A model generated the notes under the pieces. The model saw nothing but the letters and a program-made list of their open reading frames with translations. It searched no databases and was not told the DNA's origin. Shown here one piece after another: positions 55,660-64,000 of a stretch of DNA of 64,000 nt. Location: positions 1,364,001 to 1,428,000 of the forward strand of contig JARKIF010000005.1 of NCBI GenBank assembly GCA_029378245.1, written 5' to 3'. A program made the translations under genes and the position numbers. The stretch's first letter is position 1, and each line of letters opens with the position of its first letter. Source of the stretch: Roridomyces roridus. Lineage: Eukaryota > Basidiomycota > Agaricomycetes > Agaricales > Mycenaceae.

Positions 55660-56899
55660 ATGGGCTTCACGGGGTGTGTGCTCTGCCTCTCCTGGCGCCC
55701 AAAGGTCTGAGCGTGGCAAGGCTTGCTCGATGGGTCAATTCGCCCCCAGCGGGCTTAAAAAACGTTCAAGGTGGGGTTCTCTGTCAATACAACGAGGAAG
55801 TACCGACTCTTGTTCAAGAAAATCTGGCAACGAACCATAATGCGACGTATAAAGGCCCCTGGAATCTTTCTGTTCGTTCATATCGCTCGACTCTTGGCCA
55901 GGTGCCTGGCATCCAGGTTAGGTTCAGTTCTACCATTGAATCTCACTACTTGCTATTGTTTCTCACTAACTAATGACTATACTAATAGTTGCCCGTTGAA
56001 CGCCAAATGTGTGCTTTGACGATGGAAGGATCGTGCTTCGTTTTAGTGGACGATGCACTCGCACCGAGTCGTGCCGAAGTTCTGGCCGCTGCACCCCCCG
56101 GCGAGGCTGCCGCATACTTACAACGACCATCTCATTTCCGGACAACCTTTCTTACTCTGAAGCCTCCTGGGGCGCTTGAGCAACTCCTCGGACACCTAAA
56201 AGCGCGCTGGGTTTCAGTCCGGCCTCCCGCCGCGGGCGCACCACAACGAGGGCAGTCTGGGCAACAGCTGACCATAGAAGGTTTGGCGCTCCTGCGGTAA
56301 TGCCATCCAGATTCACCTTTTTCCATAGGTCACATCTTTTCCATCGGAACCGATTGGGTGGTCCGGATCGGAAATGTTATCCTAGCTGGTGGGGCGGTCA
56401 AAGGTATGCTCCTTGAGGTCAGTTGTACGATGCTCTGCTCGTATACAGTTAACCTGCGCAGGCCGAGTACCTTCCCCTTCCCGTCCTTCACTCTGCCATT
56501 GGTGATGGCACTTCTGAGTTGCTTTCCAACCTCTTGACTTCAATATTACCCAACGTGTCGGACGCGAAAACGGTAGCAGTCACGATTAGCGATTCCCAAT
56601 GGGAGGACGTGGTAAGTCCTTCGAGTTTTGCTACATTTGACATGACATCAAACACAATGAGAAGCTATGGGATCGCGAGGAGGAAGAAGAGAGCGAAAAG
56701 GAAAAGGCGATGGACGTGGAAGACGAAGATGACATCTACGCATATGGCGACGAGGGTGCTGAGCTAAAACGAAAGGATTGGATGGGAGTAAACCGGGATC
56801 GTCGAAGGTATGTGGGCCCGCAGCAGATTTCACCGCGACCTGAACGCGTTCAGTGCGTTCTTGATTATGGGAGGTTTGCGCAGCGAGGGGATCATCTGA
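55660..56899 (+). CDS. MED20: Mediator subunit MED20 (TBP-related/Srb2 family)
   Basis: ATG 55660 (MGFTG, then LSVARLARWVNSPPAGLK after a 40-bp intron). Family blocks after splicing: HNATYKGPWNLSVRSYRSTL, LPVERQMCALTMEGSCFVLV, SHFRTTFLTLKPPGALEQLL, IGTDWVVRIGNVILAGGAVK, GMLLEAEYLPLPVLHSAIGD and GTSELLSNLLTSILPNV. It ends with an acidic insert (WDREEEEESEKEKAMDVEDE) and RSAFLIMGGLRSEGII, TGA 56897-56899. MED20 sits in the Mediator head module with MED8 and MED18 and helps Pol II initiation. The acidic insert before the last helix is common in basidiomycetes but longer than in yeast Srb2. Confidence 0.88.
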
Positions 56900-57141
56900 C
56901 CGCTGCTTTGGACGAGGGCGTCGTGCTGAGATGTGTAATACTCGATCTTTTCGAGTGAGCAGTACATGTGCTAGGACACATCAATAACCAGAAATTCTCT
57001 AGTCTAGAGTGAATGCCCTAGTCCGAATCATGCCCGAAGAGGTCCGAAGGTTCCATTGCGTGTGATCCGATCATCCGCCGAAACCATGCCTTCTTGGCGA
57101 CTAGATGACTCTCCGCTTAATGCTCTTCCTTCAATTCCAGC

Positions 57142-58843
57142 ATGCTCAAGCTAGTTAGGACAGCTCGACCATGTCCTCGTCTAGCGAGGGGCCAGGCGAC
57201 GGCGTTGAGCTCTCACAGACTATTCTACCAGAACAAGCAGATGGAGCTGTATGCGGCACGCGCGACCAACCGTCTGACGTTAAGACAACTGGTCTGTTTT
57301 CGAGCCGCTCTCCAGATTACCCTGGGTGTTCATCGAGATGCCAGATCTTCTTTGGCCGTGCCATGGACCCGGAGCGACTCATCAAGGTAACTGGACCACG
57401 TCTGGGTCACCAACCTTGTCTCAAAACTTGACAGAGTGCAAACTATGTTCGAACCGAGCTCCCTGTGCGGTACTGTTCGTCTTTGTCTGGGTTCTTCCGT
57501 ATTCTGAGGCGTGTGTAGGATAGCACACAGGCTCCGCGACATGCAGAAACTGCCCTTCATCGTGCGTCGCGGAATTTCTTGTTTCGCTCAGCTATCAATT
57601 ATTCGCTCAGGTTGTCACCCAAGAAGACATTGCGAAGGTTTATGAAGTTGGTTCTACTTTGGGGCGTTGCAGAAACGATGCTGATATTTCGTCAGCTGTA
57701 TTGGACTGCATTTGAAAAGTGCGTCGTGTGCCCTCATTCCCATCCTCATTTTCATGTTTTCAAAGGTTCAGGCAGTACCCGCCAATCGTTACAATGGAAG
57801 ATAATGCCGCTTTTTGCCATTTTCTGACCAACATCCTGCGAGAACACTCGTCGGTCATCCCCGTCCTGACTCTAGGACTTTCGCTGGCCAGTCCTCATCT
57901 ACCACCCGATGACCTGGATACATTTCTCCGTCGAATGCTAATTTCGCGCATCTCCCGACGGGTCCTCACCGAGCATCATATTGCATTATCCGAAAGTGAT
58001 GGCAAAAAGACGGCTGCAGCTCAAGGAGAGCCGCATGTCGGCATCATCTTCACTGGCCTAAATGTCCAGCGATGTATCGACAAATGTGCTGGCCTTGTGC
58101 GACAACGGGGAGAGGGCTGGCCCCAAGTCATTGTTGAAGGACATGTCGACACAACTTTTGCGTACATCAAGGAACATCTCGAGTTTATAATATTCGAGCT
58201 TCTGAAAAACGTATGTATAGTTTCATCTCTACTGCTGGCACCAACCCACTCGCAGGCAATGTGGGCCACTACTTCACATCATCGTGGTGCATCCTCTCTT
58301 CCTCCTATACGTGCAACGATTGCCGCTGGGGCGAACGAGGTTTCTATACGGATATCAGACCAAGGGGGCGGCTTGTCCCACACCTCGGTCGAGGCTACAT
58401 CTGACTTGTTCTCCTTCTCGCACATCCGCAACGCGGCACGGCTGGATGATTCTCGAATAGGCGCGCTACGGACAGTCAGCTCCAGTCCGCATGGTCTGCG
58501 GGCCACTGTCGACGAACAGGTGGTCCGATGGCGGGAGAATCTTCCAAATGGGTTCCCCCAGGACGCGGGTGCTGACCTTGGGATGGAGACGGAAGATGAC
58601 CGGCGAATGGGTATTGGGCTCCCGATGAGCAATATTTTTGCCACTTACTTTGGTGGGTCTCTGGAACTTGTCACTTTGGATGGATGGTGAGATTTATTCC
58701 ATCGTCTTTCTCGACGCTCACTGACCGCAGGGGTACGGATGTATATCTACGACTACCGAAGCTGGTTTGTGAATTTGCTTGTCCCATCTTCTCTTCGCTC
58801 ATGTCCTATGCAGGGGACGAATCTAGAGGGTATTGAGGTGTAG
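57142..58843 (+). CDS. Mitochondrial PDK/BCKDK-type protein kinase
   Basis: ATG 57142 with a basic N-terminus suited to mitochondrial import (MLKLVRTARPCPRLARGQAT). All-helical B domain: NRLTLRQLIFFGRAMDPERL, ANYVRTELPVRIAHRLRDMQ, KLPFI, VVTQEDIAKVYE and LYWTAFEKFRQYPPI. GHKL ATP-binding domain: N-box IIFELLKNAMWATTSHH, G1 box VSIRISDQGGGLSH, and G2 box DRRMGIGLPMSNIFATYFGG, then SLELVTLDGWGTDVYLRLPK. Ends GTNLEGIEV, TAG 58841-58843. Such kinases inactivate pyruvate or branched-chain 2-oxoacid dehydrogenase by serine phosphorylation in the matrix; in yeast these are Pkp1/Pkp2. Substrate choice cannot be decided. About nine short introns. Confidence 0.9.
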
Positions 58844-59181
58844 CAGTGATGTTGTACTATTGTTAGCTAACTGGTGCGAGGAACGAGTGCCGGTTAGCGA
58901 GAGATAAGCTAACGAGGGAGAGCGCGGGAGCCGGATCACTCGCTGACATCATCAAGACGCGTCGCTCGCTTTAGCTCTCGACCACCATCCTCTCGTCGCC
59001 GCCGGCCCCATTTTCACGCCTTGGGTCATCATCGCCGGCGGCGACGTCCTCTTGCATCCCGTTCCTTCATTCCTGGCATCTCGTAGCGCCTCGATCGCGT
59101 CCGATTACACTCGATTTTAGCCCATCTCTTCCCGCCCTTTCTCTGGCTACGACACGCGTCAAACACGCCCTGACGTTTTTC

Positions 59182-59640
59182 ATGGGTCGTCGTTACCTCT
59201 CCTTGCTTCCATGCTCGCATCTTCGTCGCTCTGGCGTGCTACACCGAGCCCTTTCGGCCATCCCAAGCCTTTTCTCCTTCGGGACACGACCCGAATACGC
59301 TTCTGCACGCAATCGGTGCTTTATCGACGACATCACGGTCTCGTTCGACGTTCCTCTTCCTTCTCCACGCTCTCCCTCGTTCGCAGCGCTCCTTTTTGAG
59401 GGGCCCGCCGCCGCCATCGCGTTTGCCGGCCTCGCGCAGGGTCATCTCGCACTCCGTTTGGGGGGTCCGGCTGCTCGTTTTGCCGTCGGTTTCCCCCAGT
59501 TTCGCGTCGCGCTGGTTGCGGGCCGCCTGCTCGAGTTACGAGCGAGTTACATCTCCCACTTCCCGGTGGTCGTGCCTGTGTTGCTCTGCCGGGACCGGGA
59601 GTGTCTCATTGCGGCCTGCGGCCACGGCACGGCACACTAA
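59182..59640 (+). CDS. Doubtful ORF of 152 codons
   Basis: Open frame from ATG 59182 to TAA 59638, rich in Arg, Ala, Leu and Pro. No domain, no intron evidence, and other frames are also open in this GC-rich stretch. Likely chance, possibly transcribed leader. Confidence 0.15.
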   Translation: MGRRYLSLLPCSHLRRSGVLHRALSAIPSLFSFGTRPEYASARNRCFIDDITVSFDVPLPSPRSPSFAALLFEGPAAAIAFAGLAQGHLALRLGGPAARFAVGFPQFRVALVAGRLLELRASYISHFPVVVPVLLCRDRECLIAACGHGTAH

Positions 59641-59688
59641 CCTCTCTTGCTCTGTCTCTAGGTCTTCGATTTTGTGTCTCTTCTGCAT

Positions 59689-59858
59689 CCTTATACGGAT
59701 TGCGTTGTCTGTCCCGCGTCCTTATACGGATTGTGTTGTCTTTCCCGCGTCCTTATACGGACCTGCGTTGTCTTGCCGCGTCCTTATACGGATTGCGTTG
59801 TCTTTGCTGCACCCTTTTACGGGTTGCTTCCCATCTATATATCTCCATCCTTATACGG
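59689..59858. repeat. 31-bp minisatellite, about six copies
   Basis: The core ccttatacgg recurs at 59689, 59720, 59751 and 59782, and as ccttttacgg at 59813. The period is exactly 31 bp; a sixth core lies at 59849 after 36 bp. The unit reads ccttatacggattgcgttgt followed by a pyrimidine-rich spacer ending in gcgt. The first four copies are nearly identical and the fifth is diverged. It lies upstream of the proline-rich gene, outside recognised coding sequence. Confidence 0.93.
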
Positions 59859-60276
59859 ATTGGAATTATATGAATTTTTGCCTCCCCGGTGCTCTTCGGA
59901 CACCTTTCTCATCCCTCTGATTCTATAGATACGACGACTACACCGACCAGCGCGCGACGAGTTAGCTTATTAATGACCATCTCTTGATGGTACCTTGAAC
60001 TTCTTCGGAAAAATCATGCCCACTAGTCGAGAGGACTATGACGACTAGTCGTCCTTTGTTGCATCCTCAGTCTTGACTACTCCGAGCATTTCTCTTCAAG
60101 ATATTTGCCAATGCATGTTCGGACGGGCTTGTCGACTAAGCGGACGCCGCCGGACAGACGCCGGGGTGACTTCGCGTTACACAGATTTGGCTCGGCAGTG
60201 CTTGATTTGTGCTCTCTTCTACTCGTGGACGACATTCTGGCCAGCTCAAACCCCAGCCTTCGGGGGGGCTATTGCC

Positions 60277-60835
60277 ATGAGTGAATCCCCTCCCCCTGCC
60301 TACAGTACAGAATACAAGCCTAATACTGCCCCGGATGCGGCTGTGGGCGCTAAAAACGCGCAACAGCTGAGAGGTCCAAGGCCACTACCGCGGCTTCCTG
60401 GGCAAGCACCCAGCGTCGCGCCCTTGCGACTGCACAAGAAATCGCAATCGACAATGGAACGGCCATGGAAGCCTCCATTGGACGAGGGACCGTCGTCGAA
60501 ACCCGTCGGCACTGACCCACAACGAGCGCCACCACAGTTTCGCCACCACGCTCCGTCCCACTCTGTCTCGCACAAATATGCTGGTCCCTCACCACCAGTC
60601 CCGCCCTCCCATCCTCCACCGCCGGCTCGGTCGCCGGCCATGGACCCAACCTTATTTTACAACGCCGCTGTTGCTCCATATGCTATGCAACCTCCAAATC
60701 GCACTCCGACTAATCCTTATGCGTACGGACTTGCTTTCTTTCCTTCTTGTTCTTGAACGACAGCTGACTCGATGCAGAACCCCCAGTACCCGGAACAGGC
60801 CGAGGGATAATGTTGGCCATGTTCGATGGGCATGA
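60277..60835 (+). CDS. Proline-rich disordered protein, unknown
   Basis: ATG 60277 (MSESPPPAYSTEYKPN) gives about 160 residues with PPPAY- and PPLP-type motifs (RPLPRLPGQAP, PPVPPSHPPPPARSP, NRTPTNPYA). PPxY/PPxP elements could bind WW or SH3 domains; PPPAY near the N-terminus matches PPxY. No folded domain. An intron seems to follow NPYA (donor near 60722); after it the frame ends at 60835, or at the earlier taa near 60810 if the junction differs, so the 3' end is uncertain. An acidic-free, basic composition and no signal peptide. Confidence 0.5.
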
Positions 60836-61015
60836 TCGTCTTCGTCTTCGTGTATATGCCTTCCTTTTTGTGTGCTGTAGCTGTAGTTGTAAAATAGTGT
60901 AGAGAGAGAGAGAGTCGCCGATCGAGGCTGTCAATCTGATGTTGATTTTGTTCCGTCCCCCCCTAGAACTTGTCTGCTTTCCTCTGCTTTTCCTTTCGCT
61001 TGGATATATAACTTG

Positions 61016-63260
<2,245 letters not shown>

Positions 63261-63657
63261 ATTCCAGATCTCGTCGAATGCCTTTTAATCTAGCTAATAT
63301 CTGCTATCTGTGTAATTACTGGGCTGGTGATGTTTGTGTAGTATTAGACGAGTCCGAAAGTGGTAACAAAGATTCCAAAACGGGAACCGAAGTTCCCAAT
63401 TTTTGTGGCCAACTCAGGTTGAGGAGCGAGTCTTACGTTGCGCAACGAGGCACGCGAATACAAGCGGCAGAATGCTTCGGACGGAGAGCAAGTTGCATTT
63501 GGCGCGAATGAAGACAGTGGGGTTGGCATCGACGCGTCACGGAGGGTGTGCATCCTTCGCGTGGCTCCTGGTGAGCTTTCCATACCCAATCCACGTCGCC
63601 CACGCCTTTCGTCGCTGGTGAGGCTCAGGAATTGTGCAGAACGCGTTTATACATGAT
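63261..63657. other. Convergent intergenic region with repeat relic
   Basis: 397 bp between the NDR kinase end (+) and the SRP72 end (-). It holds copy B of the dispersed relic (63408-63572) and presumably both terminators. Confidence 0.5.
63408..63572 (+). repeat. Decayed dispersed element, copy B
   Basis: Partner of 55165-55355 in opposite orientation. It contains the shared 16-mer gcacgcgaatacaagc and a frame reading AREYKRQNASDGEQVAFGAN, followed by GIDASRRVCILRVAPGEL. That frame runs 63438-63656 but begins with an internal methionine and ends without a family match, so it is treated as a relic. Confidence 0.65.
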
Positions 63658-64000
63658 CTACTTTCGCTTCTTTCCTTTTGTCTTGCTGCTGCTCCCGGCC
63701 TTGCTCTCCACCACATCTGCCGCGCTCCCCTGCGTAGCTCCTCCGCCACCCTTTCTGCGCTTCTGTCCAAACGTAGACCGTTCGCTCTTCTTGAGCCAAC
63801 GCTCGGGGTCCGGCAGAGGTGTAACACCGAGAACTACGCCCGGCGGTAGACGCACTTTCTTCTCCTTCTTCACTACTGGTGCTTCGGGTGCTGCGGATGC
63901 CACAGTGGCGGCGCTGGATGTTCCAGGTGCCGCGGGCGGCGGGAGGTCCTCTAGTTGCGTCGATATTGAAGTGGGCAGAGCGTCGAGCGAGTGTAGGAAG
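63658..64000 (-). CDS. SRP72: Signal recognition particle subunit SRP72, C-terminal part
   Basis: Minus-strand frame open from the window edge to the stop at 63658. It carries the SRP72 RNA-binding motif region: KKEKKVRLPPGVV, then TPLPDPERWLKKSERSTF and GQKRRKGGGGATQGS, and a basic end SKAGSSSKTKGKKRK. The PDPERWL...ERS signature contacts SRP RNA in the human protein. SRP72 with SRP68 is part of the particle that delivers secretory ribosomes to the ER. The N-terminal TPR region lies beyond the window. Confidence 0.88.
   Translation of the reverse strand, partial: FLHSLDALPTSISTQLEDLPPPAAPGTSSAATVASAAPEAPVVKKEKKVRLPPGVVLGVTPLPDPERWLKKSERSTFGQKRRKGGGGATQGSAADVVESKAGSSSKTKGKKRK

Larger units (their letters stand above)
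58844..60276. other. 1.4-kb gene-poor, GC-rich interval
   Basis: It holds a doubtful ORF (59182-59640), a 31-bp minisatellite (59689-59858) and, near 60020-60050, two copies of actagtcg spaced about 25 bp apart. It is probably the long upstream region of the proline-rich gene at 60277. No known gene family recognised. Confidence 0.5.

Noticed and set aside
59182..59640. 152-codon ORF as a real gene
   Set aside because: No domain, no intron support, several frames open in the same GC-rich stretch, composition unlike neighbouring proteins. Kept only as a low-confidence feature.

Overview
This window is eukaryotic nuclear DNA from a filamentous basidiomycete. Nearly every gene is split by short introns of about 45-60 bp, mostly with GTRNGT-type donors and a few with GC donors. 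Intergenic gaps are often only 100-200 bp and neighbouring genes sit on both strands. Gene content (HIS6, PPN1, UBC8, NHP2, BFR1, an STB6-like protein, fungal MARVEL-like proteins, NDR and GCK kinases) fits Agaricomycotina. The style resembles Ceratobasidiaceae/Rhizoctonia, but that is inference only. No rRNA, tRNA, CRISPR array or intact transposon was seen.

Layout. 0-8.2 kb: 3' end of a PPR protein, a membrane-anchored aspartic protease (-) divergent from a mitochondrial hydroxyacid-oxoacid transhydrogenase, then HIS6 and RPL35. 8.6-17.7 kb: a GCK/Ste20 kinase, TFIIF alpha, a bHLH factor and the PCNA unloader ELG1. 17.7-24.5 kb: a JMJD7-like gene broken by an internal deletion, NHP2, BFR1 and an RFX factor. 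24.5-36.3 kb is the most accessory part: a single-exon caspase-like protein flanked by a duplicated gene tail, two four-helix MARVEL-like membrane proteins, acetoacetyl-CoA synthetase, an orphan small protein and endopolyphosphatase PPN1. 37-45 kb: UBC8, THOC5, two tandem glucose-6-phosphate dehydrogenase genes and a RING/LON protein. 45-54.9 kb: STB6-like protein, CCDC47, a small orphan and a PX-domain protein. 55-64 kb: MED20, a PDK/BCKDK-type kinase, a gene-poor stretch with a 31-bp minisatellite, a proline-rich protein, an NDR kinase and the 3' end of SRP72.

The genes are mainly housekeeping and do not form one pathway. Links worth noting are a GCK kinase and an NDR kinase of the kinds that act together in fungal MOR/RAM morphogenesis signalling, several transcription/RNA factors (TFIIF alpha, MED20, RFX, bHLH, THOC5, NHP2), ubiquitin factors (UBC8, RING-LON) and mitochondrial metabolism (HOT, AACS, PDK).

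Several otherwise well-preserved genes (AACS, G6PD copy 2, the RING-LON gene, perhaps UBC8) carry single-base frame breaks. These may be assembly indels or real decay, and reads are needed to tell. Exon joins were worked out by eye from protein continuity, so internal boundaries are approximate unless a position is given.
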